A stretch of 64,000 bases of DNA from Vibrio gangliei (GTDB lineage: Bacteria; Pseudomonadota; Gammaproteobacteria; Enterobacterales; Vibrionaceae): the NCBI RefSeq assembly GCF_026001925.1, contig NZ_AP021869.1:372001-436000 (forward strand), written 5' to 3'. Shown piece after piece: positions 53,610 through 63,346 of this stretch. Under the pieces are notes generated by a model. That model did not search any database, had not been told where the DNA came from, and saw only the letters and a program-made list of their open reading frames with translations. Position 1 is the first letter of the stretch, and the number at the start of each line of letters is the position of its first letter. Both the position numbers and the translations under genes were made by a program.

Positions 53610-54872
53610 TTAGAATACACTAACTAGCTTAAAGATTGGCAGATAAAGTGACACAACGAGACCACCAACCACCACGCCTAAGAAAACAATGATCGCAGGC
53701 TCAATGATTTTACCTAAATTATCCACCGTGTTGTCGACTTCAAATTCATAAATGGCCGCCACTTTGTTGAGCATGTCGTCTAAATTACCGGATTCTTCCC
53801 CGATCATCACCATTTGCAACACCATCTCAGGAAAGGCATCGGCGTTACGCATCGCAATGTACATCGGCATACCCGCCGCAGTGTCTTTGTGGACTTGCTC
53901 TATCGCCACTTGATAATGCAAATTGCCCGAGGTTTTGGCTGTGGTCAGTAAGCTGGTCAAAATCGGAATACCGGCGCTAAAACTGGTGGCAAGAGTACGA
54001 CTAAACTTAGCAATGGCCGCTTTAGAAAATACGCCGCCTAAGATCGGCATTTTAAGTGCAAAACGGCTGGTTTTTAGACGGAAAGTAAAGGATCGTTTAC
54101 GCGCTTCTCGCATAGCAAAAATAAAGCAGAACACCGCTAAGATCATGATGAATAAATAGCTTTGTAAGAAGTGAGATAAATGAATGACTTGCTGAGTAAA
54201 CCAAGGCAGTTCTGCGCCAAAGCCTTTAAACATGGCTTCAAATTCCGGGATCACCATGGTCAGCATTAAGATCGAGACGCTGGTGGCCACCAAGATAACC
54301 ATGGCTGGATAGATCATGGCTTTAATTACTTTTGAGCGTAATTCTTCACTCTTTTCGCGATAGGTAGCTAAGCGATCAAAAACATCGGCTAAGTTACCGG
54401 TTTGCTCGCCGGTTGACACGAGATCGCAATAAAACTGATCAAAGAACGGGCTGCTGGCTAGCATGGCTTTGGAAATCGGCGTACCCGCTTCGACTTGGGT
54501 GCAAATCTGCGACAAAATGGATTTCATTTCAGCCTTGCGTTGGCTATCGGAAATCAATTTCAACGCCTGCACAATGGGGACACCGGTTGCCAACATGGTA
54601 GCTAATTGACGAGTTAATACCGTAATGTCTTTGCGCTTAACCTTATGGCTCATCTTGGCAAAAATCGACACGCTACGACGCTTGAGTTTCTTGATTTGGA
54701 TTCGTTGTTCTTTGAGTTTGGCTCTCACTTCGATTTCATTAATGGCCAACATTTGCCCTGAGACTTTTTTGCCTGAGCTATTCACACCGCGCCATTGAAA
54801 ATTCTTTAATGCCGGAGCTTTGAGCGTCGAGGCTTTCATGGTTGGGGATTTTAGTGTGGATGTTTGCGCCAT
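53610..54872 (-). CDS. pilC: Type IV pilus inner-membrane platform protein PilC
   Basis: GspF-family polytopic platform of the pilus machine. Two repeated T2SSF domains with helices near residues 185-210, 235-255 and 390-415; [19 protein letters not shown] is the conserved first motif. 420 residues. Confidence 0.96.
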   Translation of the reverse strand: MAQTSTLKSPTMKASTLKAPALKNFQWRGVNSSGKKVSGQMLAINEIEVRAKLKEQRIQIKKLKRRSVSIFAKMSHKVKRKDITVLTRQLATMLATGVPIVQALKLISDSQRKAEMKSILSQICTQVEAGTPISKAMLASSPFFDQFYCDLVSTGEQTGNLADVFDRLATYREKSEELRSKVIKAMIYPAMVILVATSVSILMLTMVIPEFEAMFKGFGAELPWFTQQVIHLSHFLQSYLFIMILAVFCFIFAMREARKRSFTFRLKTSRFALKMPILGGVFSKAAIAKFSRTLATSFSAGIPILTSLLTTAKTSGNLHYQVAIEQVHKDTAAGMPMYIAMRNADAFPEMVLQMVMIGEESGNLDDMLNKVAAIYEFEVDNTVDNLGKIIEPAIIVFLGVVVGGLVVSLYLPIFKLVSVF

Positions 54873-54906
54873 GTGAGATAGTCCTTGTCGATTGTGCTAA
54901 GTCAGC

Positions 54907-56595
54907 TTAGAAATACAACACACGTTGTAGCTCTGCAAAACTGGTCACGCCTTGCTTTAAGTTTTCGATGCCAGATTGGCGTAGGGTTGCCATACCTTGT
55001 TTGACGGCAATCATTTCGATGTCATTGGCCGAGGCTTTTTTGATCACCGCGCTCGCCAGTTCGGTCGTGAAAGGCATCACTTCATAAATACCAACACGGC
55101 CTGAATAGCCACCGGTGCATTCTGGGCAGCCTTCTTTGGTGGCGCGGTAAATGGTAATGTTTTCATCGATGTTGAATTTGTGCCGTAAAGCAGGCGGAAA
55201 ATCGTCTGGCTTTTTACAATGGGGGCATAAGCGACGCGCCAGACGCTGCGCAATAATCAAACTCAGTGAGGAAGCGAGGTTAAACGCTTCAATTCCCATA
55301 TTAGATAAGCGCACCACGGTTTCCGCCGACGAGTTGGTGTGCAAGGTGGAGAGTACCAAGTGGCCGGTTTGCGCCGCTTTTACCGCAATTTCTGCCGTTT
55401 CTAAATCGCGAATCTCACCCACCATCACCACATCGGGGTCTTGACGCAAAAAGGCGCGCAATGCCGCCGCAAAGGTAAAGCCGATTTTTGGTTTCACTTG
55501 AACCTGATTGATACCGGTTAAGTTGATCTCCACCGGATCTTCTGCGGTGGAAATGTTTTTATCTGGCGTATTGAGTAGACGAAGTCCGGTATAGAGTGAG
55601 ACGGTTTTACCGCTACCGGTTGGGCCGGTCATCAAAATCATGCCTTGCGGTTGTTGCAAGGCATCAAGATAGAGTTGCTTTTGTACCTCGCTATAGCCGA
55701 GTTTATCAATATTCAAATTCGCGGCGCTGCTATCCAGCAAACGTAATACAATTTTTTCGCCCCACAGTGTTGGCAGTGTAGATACCCGCATATCGACCGC
55801 GGTATCGGCATTAAGACGAATTTTGATCCGGCCATCTTGGGGTAAACGGCGCTCAGCAATATCAAGTTTGGATAAGATTTTAATACGAGCAGCTAAGCGT
55901 CGTCCTAAATGTGGCGCAGGGCGGTTGGTTTCCACCAAAATACCATCGCAACGTAAGCGCACGCGGTAAATATCTTCATAAGGCTCAAAGTGAATATCCG
56001 ATGCGCCTTTACGTACTGCATCAAGCAATATTTGATTGATAAAGCGGCTGACGGGCGCTTCATCTTGGCTAAGATCTTCGGTTTCTTGAATTTCATCACT
56101 GCCGACTTCAACCAGGTTGGCCAGTTCATCTTGCGTGATGTCTTTGCCTTGGCTGCTGTCAGCATTGACTGCGCGGCCATACAAGCGACGAATCGCCCCT
56201 TCCAGCTCTTTGCAGTCAGCCAGAATAAATTCAATTTGTTTGCCTGTCGCAAAACGGAAATCGTCTTCCACACTGGTGTTGGTGGGGTCGGCAACCGCGA
56301 TCAGGACATTATCGCTGTCAATTTGCAGTGGCAGCACTTGATGGTTGATGATCAAATCGCGCATGCCCAGTTGTTCACATACTTGCGCGTATTGGTAATG
56401 CTCGAGATGGGCTTGCGGCAGGGCAAATAGATGGCACAGCTTGACTAATAACTGCTGGCTAGAAATAAAACCAGCGTCCACGCAAGCCACGGGGACGCTT
56501 TTATTATCGTTTAAAACCGTGCTCACCACCATTTGCTCTTGCTCGTGAGTCAAGAGCTCCGCTTGGCGTAAAATGGAGGCGAGGTTGGTAATCAT
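54907..56595 (-). CDS. pilB: Type IV pilus extension ATPase PilB
   Basis: GspE-family hexameric ATPase that extends the pilus. N-terminal MshEN-like domain, Walker A TGPTGSGKT, the Asp box RQDPDVVMVGEIRD, His box STLHTNS, and a C-terminal tetracysteine site CPHC...CPEC. 562 residues. Starts 9 bases after the pilA stop. Confidence 0.96.
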   Translation of the reverse strand: MITNLASILRQAELLTHEQEQMVVSTVLNDNKSVPVACVDAGFISSQQLLVKLCHLFALPQAHLEHYQYAQVCEQLGMRDLIINHQVLPLQIDSDNVLIAVADPTNTSVEDDFRFATGKQIEFILADCKELEGAIRRLYGRAVNADSSQGKDITQDELANLVEVGSDEIQETEDLSQDEAPVSRFINQILLDAVRKGASDIHFEPYEDIYRVRLRCDGILVETNRPAPHLGRRLAARIKILSKLDIAERRLPQDGRIKIRLNADTAVDMRVSTLPTLWGEKIVLRLLDSSAANLNIDKLGYSEVQKQLYLDALQQPQGMILMTGPTGSGKTVSLYTGLRLLNTPDKNISTAEDPVEINLTGINQVQVKPKIGFTFAAALRAFLRQDPDVVMVGEIRDLETAEIAVKAAQTGHLVLSTLHTNSSAETVVRLSNMGIEAFNLASSLSLIIAQRLARRLCPHCKKPDDFPPALRHKFNIDENITIYRATKEGCPECTGGYSGRVGIYEVMPFTTELASAVIKKASANDIEMIAVKQGMATLRQSGIENLKQGVTSFAELQRVLYF

Positions 56596-56604
56596 TATAA
56601 TAAA

Positions 56605-57072
56605 TTAGATACCAGTACAATTCTTCGGCAGAATACCTTGATTACTTGCAATATTCGTTGATGAACAAGTCCATTCACCATTGGCGCTGCGAGTTAATGT
56701 TAAATTTTGTTTAGCCGTTAAATTGCTAGCATCTGGTACATCTTTAAACGTAAAGCTAATAGATCCTGTTGCTCCACTTGTAGCGCTATCAGGTGCAAAG
56801 GCAGCTGAACCTAGATTCATTGATGGTATACCTAGATCTGATTCAGTCCCCGAAGCAGGAAACTCTCCATATGATACAGCGTAGGCTTCAACATTGGTTT
56901 TTGCGCCAGTTAGAGTTGCTAACACGGAAGCGACCTCTGATTTAGCTACGTATTTTTGATATTGTGGCATCGCAATTGCCGCCAACACACCGATAACCGC
57001 AACGACGATCATCAATTCAATCAGCGTAAAGCCTTTTTGTAGTTTTTTCTTACCTTGTTGTAATGGTTTCAT
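56605..57072 (-). CDS. pilA: Type IV major pilin PilA
   Basis: Prepilin with a 14-residue leader ending in Gly and a mature N-terminus FTLIELMIVVAVIG carrying Glu5. Mature part is 141 residues, with a C-terminal disulfide pair (WTC and NCTGI). I choose the ATG at 57072: GGAG lies 6 bases upstream of it, whereas the ATG two codons earlier abuts GGAG directly. The globular domain between residues 40 and 150 is the variable part in vibrios. First gene of pilABCD. Confidence 0.95.
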   Translation of the reverse strand: MKPLQQGKKKLQKGFTLIELMIVVAVIGVLAAIAMPQYQKYVAKSEVASVLATLTGAKTNVEAYAVSYGEFPASGTESDLGIPSMNLGSAAFAPDSATSGATGSISFTFKDVPDASNLTAKQNLTLTRSANGEWTCSSTNIASNQGILPKNCTGI

Positions 57073-57341
57073 TTTCATCTCCGTGAATAATTAAGTGGTA
57101 TAACCTCCGCAAGAGTAGAGCTAGCGTTAAAAAAGAAAATTGTCGATAAATGCCAATTCGAGGCAGTTTGAAATCTGCGTGTGTTGTTACATTGCAAAAA
57201 CAAAATATTGCGAGGCAATTAATAATATTGGATGAGGCAGGAGCCGTTTTTGACCAAGACATGACGAACTAAGAGTATGAATTTGGTATGGAAATGGGCG
57301 GCGATGTGTGAAGGGGATCACATGGGTTTGTGTATTTCGTT

Positions 57342-57520
57342 TATCGTGGCTCGGGCGCTTCGCTGCTCGTGACTCGGTCGTTTCACTTCTCGTGGCTCGA
57401 GAGAGATAGTTCCTGGTCCATAGTTCCTAGTTTCTAGATAAAGCCAGTCTGCGAGCGCTTTTGCTTTTTCAAGTAACGAGCAGCGAAGTGCCCGAAAAAC
57501 GAGTCACGATACCTACAAAA
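57342..57520. repeat. Intergenic CGAG-family repeat element, best preserved copy 6
   Basis: Left arm 57342-57370 contains GGGCGCTTCGCTGCTCGT; right arm 57476-57511 contains its near-perfect complement ACGAGCAGCGAAGTGCCC (17 of 18). The outer parts (TATCGTG...CACGATA) also pair, with a 7-base insertion GAAAAAC in the right arm. The ~105-base interior holds four in-register heptads: TTCCTGG, TCCATAG, TTCCTAG and TTTCTAG (57410-57437). Confidence 0.85.
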
Positions 57521-57526
57521 ACACCT

Positions 57527-57559
57527 CAATCGAGAAAGCGATTGAGGTGCTGAATGTTA
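57527..57559 (-). terminator. Terminator after nadC
   Basis: Minus-strand CACCTCAATCG, loop, CGATTGAGGTG, then five T. A perfect 11-base stem 21 bases past the nadC stop. Confidence 0.93.
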
Positions 57560-57579
57560 TGATGTCAGTATTGCGCTCG

Positions 57580-58720
<1,141 letters not shown>

Positions 58721-58777
58721 TGACTTCAGTCTTGATTTCGACAGAATAACTTCACCGAATGAATAAGGTTATCGACT

Positions 58778-59326
58778 ATGCACATCACCCCCGATTCATG
58801 GCTTTCAGGCGTTAAACACGTGCCGTCCCCATTTTATGATCAAAGGCCAAAACAAACGCCGATTTCTTTGCTGGTGGTGCATAATATCAGTTTGCCGCCG
58901 GGGCAATATGGTGGGCCTTATGTTGAGCAATTTTTTACCGGTCAACTGGATCCTAATCAACACCCATTTTTTAAAGTGATTCACAAAATGGGGGTTTCCG
59001 CGCATTGCTTTATTCGTCGTGATGGGGAAATCATCCAATTTGTGCCGTTTAACGCCAGAGCTTGGCATGCGGGTAAGTCGAGCTTTGCTGGGGTTGAGCG
59101 TTGTAATGATTATTCGATTGGCATTGAGTTGGAGGGCACGGATTTTGACACTTATACTCAAGCGCAATATCAATCATTGGTGAGCATTACTCAGTTGGTG
59201 ATGAAAACTTATCCTCATATCACTCTGCCACGCATTACTGGGCATCAATATATTGCACCACTGCGTAAGACTGACCCAGGGCTTGGGTTTGATTGGCGTT
59301 ACTTTCGCTTCCTGTTAAGTCAGTAA
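58778..59326 (+). CDS. ampD: 1,6-anhydro-MurNAc-L-alanine amidase AmpD
   Basis: Cytoplasmic zinc amidase that recycles anhydro-muropeptides. Zinc ligands H35 (VVHNIS), H155 (GHQYIAP) and D166 (KTDPG), and the catalytic Glu in IELEG, are all present. 182 residues, no signal peptide. It supplies tripeptide for Mpl; in AmpC-bearing bacteria its loss raises beta-lactamase expression, but no ampR/ampC is seen here. Confidence 0.96.
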   Translation: MHITPDSWLSGVKHVPSPFYDQRPKQTPISLLVVHNISLPPGQYGGPYVEQFFTGQLDPNQHPFFKVIHKMGVSAHCFIRRDGEIIQFVPFNARAWHAGKSSFAGVERCNDYSIGIELEGTDFDTYTQAQYQSLVSITQLVMKTYPHITLPRITGHQYIAPLRKTDPGLGFDWRYFRFLLSQ

Positions 59327-59507
59327 TCATCTGGCTTTCATTAACCTTGTACATCAACAGGTTTGAGCAAGTTCACAATTTTATTTAAATCCTTTCTTAT
59401 TATTCTTTTTTTATACTGAAATACGGTTTCTTTTTCTTAAAAAAATTCATTCTTTTGCAACAAATCACCTCAAGAATTGACTAAGTTTAAGCGGATGAAA
59501 AATCAGC

Positions 59508-59521
59508 TTGATTGAGATCAA
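59508..59521 (+). promoter_or_regulatory. FNR-type site upstream of pdhR
   Basis: TTGAT-TGAG-ATCAA, a perfect match to the FNR consensus TTGAT-N4-ATCAA. It overlaps a CRP-like site and suggests oxygen control of the pyruvate dehydrogenase operon. Confidence 0.75.
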
Positions 59522-59528
59522 AGTCACA
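59513..59528 (+). promoter_or_regulatory. CRP-like site overlapping the FNR site
   Basis: TGAGA-TCAAAG-TCACA, nine of ten defined positions of TGTGA-N6-TCACA. Nine bases are shared with the FNR-type site, so the two regulators could not bind together. Confidence 0.65.
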
Positions 59529-59588
59529 TATTTAACAAATCCAATCTATCTGATGTCATAAAATAACAGTCTAAAACGCGAAAATTAA

Positions 59589-59603
59589 ATTGGTCTTACC
59601 AAT
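59589..59603. promoter_or_regulatory. PdhR operator 1
   Basis: ATTGGT-CTT-ACCAAT, perfect palindrome matching the known PdhR consensus (ATTGGTnnnACCAAT). About 170 bases before the pdhR start. Confidence 0.88.
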
Positions 59604-59724
59604 CTTATTGTTGTTTTAGAATGATTTTGTTATCGCAAGGTTAATGGTTTTCCGTTCTTTGACTTGGGTCAATTTTGTCTGGACACCTATGTTTAGTTTA
59701 TGTAAACTTTTTGGTGAGTCTGGT

Positions 59725-59741
59725 AATTGGTATTACCAATT
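59725..59741. promoter_or_regulatory. PdhR operator 2
   Basis: AATTGGT-ATT-ACCAATT, a 17-base perfect palindrome 30 bases before the pdhR ATG. Its centre is 137 bases from that of operator 1, so looping or two promoters is possible. Confidence 0.9.
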
Positions 59742-59771
59742 TACAACCGCAAATGAGAAGACAAAGTAATC

Positions 59772-60539
59772 ATGGCTTATCAAAGGATTCGTCAGCCGAA
59801 ACTTTCCGATGTGATTGAACAGGAAATCGAACGGTTGATTTTAGAAGGCACGCTGTCTCCCGGCCAACAATTGCCGCCAGAGCGAGAGCTAGCAAAACAA
59901 TTTGACGTGTCTCGTCCTTCTGTTCGTGAAGCCATCCAGCGCTTAGAAGCAAAACGTTTATTAACGCGTAAACAAGGCGGCGGTACTTTTGTCAGCGATA
60001 CATTGTGGACGTCTTTTTCTGATCCTTTGCTAGAGTTATTGTCGACGCATTCAGAAACCCAACTCGACTTACTTGAATCTCGTCATGCAATGGAAGGTAT
60101 TTCCGCTTATTTTGCTGCTCTACGTGGCACGGAAGAAGACTTTGAGCGTATTTCGCAATGCCAGAAAGAAGTCGAAAAGGCGATAGAGAACAAAGATATC
60201 GTCCATGAATCAAAAGCGGTGATGGCAGTGTTGATCGCCATTTCTGAAGCGGCTCACAATGTGGTGTTATTGCACATTGTTCGTAGCCTAGCGCCGCTGC
60301 TGCAACAGAACGTATTACAGAATTTAGAATTACTTCATCGTCGCGATGAGGTGGTAGAAAAGGTGAGTCATCACCGTGCCAGTATTGTGCAAGCGATTTT
60401 AGAGCGTGAACCAGAAAAGGCGCGTAAAGCCTCGCATGCCCATTTGGCTTATATCGAAGAAACCTTGTTGGATTTGACTCGAGAAGAGAGTCGTCGCGAG
60501 CGTTCATTGCGCCGTATTCAACAAGCCAACGAATCATAA
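59772..60539 (+). CDS. pdhR: Pyruvate-responsive repressor PdhR (GntR/FadR family)
   Basis: Represses pdhR-aceEF until pyruvate binds. N-terminal winged helix ([26 protein letters not shown], about residues 35-62, and the GGGTFV wing) and a C-terminal FCD ligand domain. 255 residues. Two matching operators upstream indicate autoregulation. Confidence 0.96.
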   Translation: MAYQRIRQPKLSDVIEQEIERLILEGTLSPGQQLPPERELAKQFDVSRPSVREAIQRLEAKRLLTRKQGGGTFVSDTLWTSFSDPLLELLSTHSETQLDLLESRHAMEGISAYFAALRGTEEDFERISQCQKEVEKAIENKDIVHESKAVMAVLIAISEAAHNVVLLHIVRSLAPLLQQNVLQNLELLHRRDEVVEKVSHHRASIVQAILEREPEKARKASHAHLAYIEETLLDLTREESRRERSLRRIQQANES

Positions 60540-60603
60540 GATTGACGACCCACTTATTAAATCGGTTAGTTAGTCTGTCAAACCAACAAAAGGATAGATC
60601 GCC

Positions 60604-63267
60604 ATGTCTGAAGTCATGAATAATGACGTTGATGCACTGGAAACTCAAGAATGGTTAGCTGCTCTTGAATCAGTGGTACGTGAAGAAGGTGTCGAGCGCG
60701 CTCAATATCTACTAGAGCAAGTTCTTGATAAAGCTCGCTTAGACGGTGTTGATATGCCAACAGGCATTAACACAAACTACATTAACACTATTCCGGCAGC
60801 TCAAGAGCCGGCATATCCTGGCGATACGACTTTAGAGCGCCGTATCCGTTCGATCATTCGTTGGAATGCCATCATGATCGTTCTACGTGCGTCTAAGAAA
60901 GACTTAGAGCTAGGGGGCCACATGGCGTCTTACCAGTCTTCAGCAGCGTTCTACGAAGTCTGTTTCAACCACTTCTTCCGTGCTCCGAATGAAAAAGACG
61001 GTGGCGATTTGGTGTATTACCAAGGTCACATTTCTCCAGGGATCTACGCACGTGCCTTCCTTGAAGGTCGCTTAACTGAAGAGCAACTTGATAACTTCCG
61101 TCAAGAAGTTGATGGTAAAGGTATCCCTTCATACCCGCACCCTAAATTAATGCCTGAATTCTGGCAGTTCCCAACGGTATCTATGGGCCTAGGTCCAATC
61201 GCCGCTATCTACCAAGCGCGTTTCTTGAAGTACCTTGACGGTCGTGGCCTGAAAGACACTTCTGAACAACGTGTTTACGCTTTCCTAGGCGATGGTGAGA
61301 TGGATGAGCCAGAATCACGCGGTGCGATTTCTTTCGCTGCTCGTGAAAAACTGGATAACCTATGCTTCCTAATCAACTGTAACCTACAGCGTCTTGATGG
61401 CCCTGTAATGGGTAACGGTAGCATCATTCAAGAACTTGAAGGTCTATTCAAAGGTGCTGGCTGGAACGTAGTAAAAGTAATCTGGGGTAACAACTGGGAT
61501 TCACTTCTTGCTAAAGACACCACAGGTAAACTACTGCAATTGATGAACGAAACCATCGATGGCGATTACCAAACCTTCAAATCGAAAGATGGTGCTTACG
61601 TACGTGAACACTTCTTCGGTAAATACCCAGAAACAGCAGCACTTGTTGCTGATATGACTGATGATGAAATCTTCGCACTTAAGCGTGGTGGTCACGAGTC
61701 TTCTAAACTGTACGCAGCTTACAAAAACGCCCAAGAAACCAAAGGTCGTCCAACTGTTATCCTAGCGAAAACAGTAAAAGGTTACGGCATGGGTGAAGCA
61801 GCGGAAGGTAAAAACATAGCGCACCAAGTGAAGAAAATGGACATGACTCATGTTCTTCACCTACGTGATCGTTTAGGTCTACAAGATCTTCTTTCTGATG
61901 ACAAAGTGAAAGAGCTTCCTTACCTAACGCTTGAAGAAGGTTCGAAAGAATTCGAATACCTACACGCTCGTCGTAAAGCACTTCATGGTTATACGCCTCA
62001 GCGTCTACCTAACTTTACTAAAGCACTTCAAATCCCAGAGCTTGGTGAGTTTGATGCGCTATTGACTGAACAAAAGCGTGACATCTCAACTACGATGGCG
62101 TTCGTACGTACATTGAACATCTTGCTAAAAGATAAAGGCATCGGTAAAAACATCGTTCCAATCATTGCAGATGAAGCGCGTACATTCGGTATGGAAGGTC
62201 TATTCCGTCAAATCGGTATTTACAACCCGAATGGCCAGACTTACACACCAGAAGACCGCGGCGTGGTTTCTTACTACAAAGAAGAGACTTCAGGTCAAGT
62301 TCTACAAGAAGGTATTAATGAGTTAGGTGCAATGTCTTCATGGGTTGCGGCGGCAACGTCATACTCGACTAACGACCTACCAATGATTCCGTTCTACATC
62401 TACTACTCAATGTTCGGCTTCCAACGTGTGGGCGACATGGCGTGGATGGCAGGCGACCAACAAGCTCGTGGCTTCCTATTAGGTGCAACAGCTGGTCGTA
62501 CAACGCTTAACGGTGAAGGTCTACAGCACGAAGATGGCCACTCGCACATCATGGCGAACACGGTTCCTAACTGTATTTCTTACGACCCAACTTTCGCTTA
62601 TGAAGTGGCAGTTATCATGCAAGACGGTATTCGTCGCATGTACGGTGAGCAAGAGAACGTTTACTACTACCTAACGGTAATGAACGAAAACTACCACATG
62701 CCAGCAATGCCAGAAGGCGCTGAAGAAGGCATCCGTCGTGGTATCTACAAGCTAGAAACTTACGCGGGCGATAAGTCTAAAGTTCAACTATTGAGCTCTG
62801 GTACTATCATGAACGAAGTTCGTAAAGCGGCTCAAATTCTAAGTGAAGAGTACGGCATTGCGTCTGACGTGTTCTCAGTAACCTCATTCAACGAATTGAC
62901 TCGTGATGGTCAAGATGCTGAGCGTTACAACATGCTTCACCCAGAAGCTGAGCAAAAAGTACCATACATCGCAACGGTTCTAGGTTCTGAGCCTGCTATT
63001 GCGGCGACTGACTACATGAAGAACTACGCTGACCAAGTTCGCGCATTTGTTCCTGCTGAGTCTTACAAAGTATTGGGTACAGATGGCTTCGGTCGCTCAG
63101 ACAGCCGTGAAAACCTACGTCGTCACTTCGAAGTGAATGCTGGTTACGTAGTAGTTGCAGCACTGACTGAACTTGTGAAACGTGGTGATGTTGATAAATC
63201 AGTTGTGGTTGAAGCCATTGCTAAATTCAACATCGATGCAGACAAGATCAACCCTCTGCACGCTTAA
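60604..63267 (+). CDS. aceE: Pyruvate dehydrogenase E1 component AceE
   Basis: Thiamine-pyrophosphate enzyme that decarboxylates pyruvate and acetylates the E2 lipoyl groups. Homodimeric E1 type, 887 residues as in E. coli. The TPP motif runs from GDGEMDEPE to LINCN (about residues 230-262); the AGRTTLNGEGLQHEDGHSH loop near residue 635 carries the mobile active-site segment. Highly expressed codon pattern. Second gene of pdhR-aceE-aceF. Confidence 0.98.
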   Translation: MSEVMNNDVDALETQEWLAALESVVREEGVERAQYLLEQVLDKARLDGVDMPTGINTNYINTIPAAQEPAYPGDTTLERRIRSIIRWNAIMIVLRASKKDLELGGHMASYQSSAAFYEVCFNHFFRAPNEKDGGDLVYYQGHISPGIYARAFLEGRLTEEQLDNFRQEVDGKGIPSYPHPKLMPEFWQFPTVSMGLGPIAAIYQARFLKYLDGRGLKDTSEQRVYAFLGDGEMDEPESRGAISFAAREKLDNLCFLINCNLQRLDGPVMGNGSIIQELEGLFKGAGWNVVKVIWGNNWDSLLAKDTTGKLLQLMNETIDGDYQTFKSKDGAYVREHFFGKYPETAALVADMTDDEIFALKRGGHESSKLYAAYKNAQETKGRPTVILAKTVKGYGMGEAAEGKNIAHQVKKMDMTHVLHLRDRLGLQDLLSDDKVKELPYLTLEEGSKEFEYLHARRKALHGYTPQRLPNFTKALQIPELGEFDALLTEQKRDISTTMAFVRTLNILLKDKGIGKNIVPIIADEARTFGMEGLFRQIGIYNPNGQTYTPEDRGVVSYYKEETSGQVLQEGINELGAMSSWVAAATSYSTNDLPMIPFYIYYSMFGFQRVGDMAWMAGDQQARGFLLGATAGRTTLNGEGLQHEDGHSHIMANTVPNCISYDPTFAYEVAVIMQDGIRRMYGEQENVYYYLTVMNENYHMPAMPEGAEEGIRRGIYKLETYAGDKSKVQLLSSGTIMNEVRKAAQILSEEYGIASDVFSVTSFNELTRDGQDAERYNMLHPEAEQKVPYIATVLGSEPAIAATDYMKNYADQVRAFVPAESYKVLGTDGFGRSDSRENLRRHFEVNAGYVVVAALTELVKRGDVDKSVVVEAIAKFNIDADKINPLHA

Positions 63268-63292
63268 TTCACTAAACGCATAAGAATGAAGG

Positions 63293-63321
63293 TGCGCAGC
63301 ATTGCAAACACATGCTGCGCA
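63293..63321 (+). other. Perfect hairpin between aceE and aceF
   Basis: TGCGCAGCAT (63293-63302) and ATGCTGCGCA (63312-63321), 9-base loop, without a T-run. Probably a processing or stabilising hairpin that sets the E1:E2 ratio, not a full terminator. Confidence 0.75.
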
Positions 63322-63346
63322 TTTCAATCAGATAAAGGAAAGACGA

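Larger units (their letters stand above)
57079..57579. other. pilA upstream region and nadC downstream region
   Basis: 501 bases without a gene. The ~260 bases next to pilA should hold its promoter, but no confident site was found. The rest is repeat copy 6 and the nadC terminator. Confidence 0.6.
59327..59771. other. pdhR promoter region
   Basis: 445 AT-rich bases with no gene. Contains overlapping FNR and CRP-type sites and two PdhR-type palindromes, listed separately. The promoter itself could not be placed with confidence. Confidence 0.7.
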
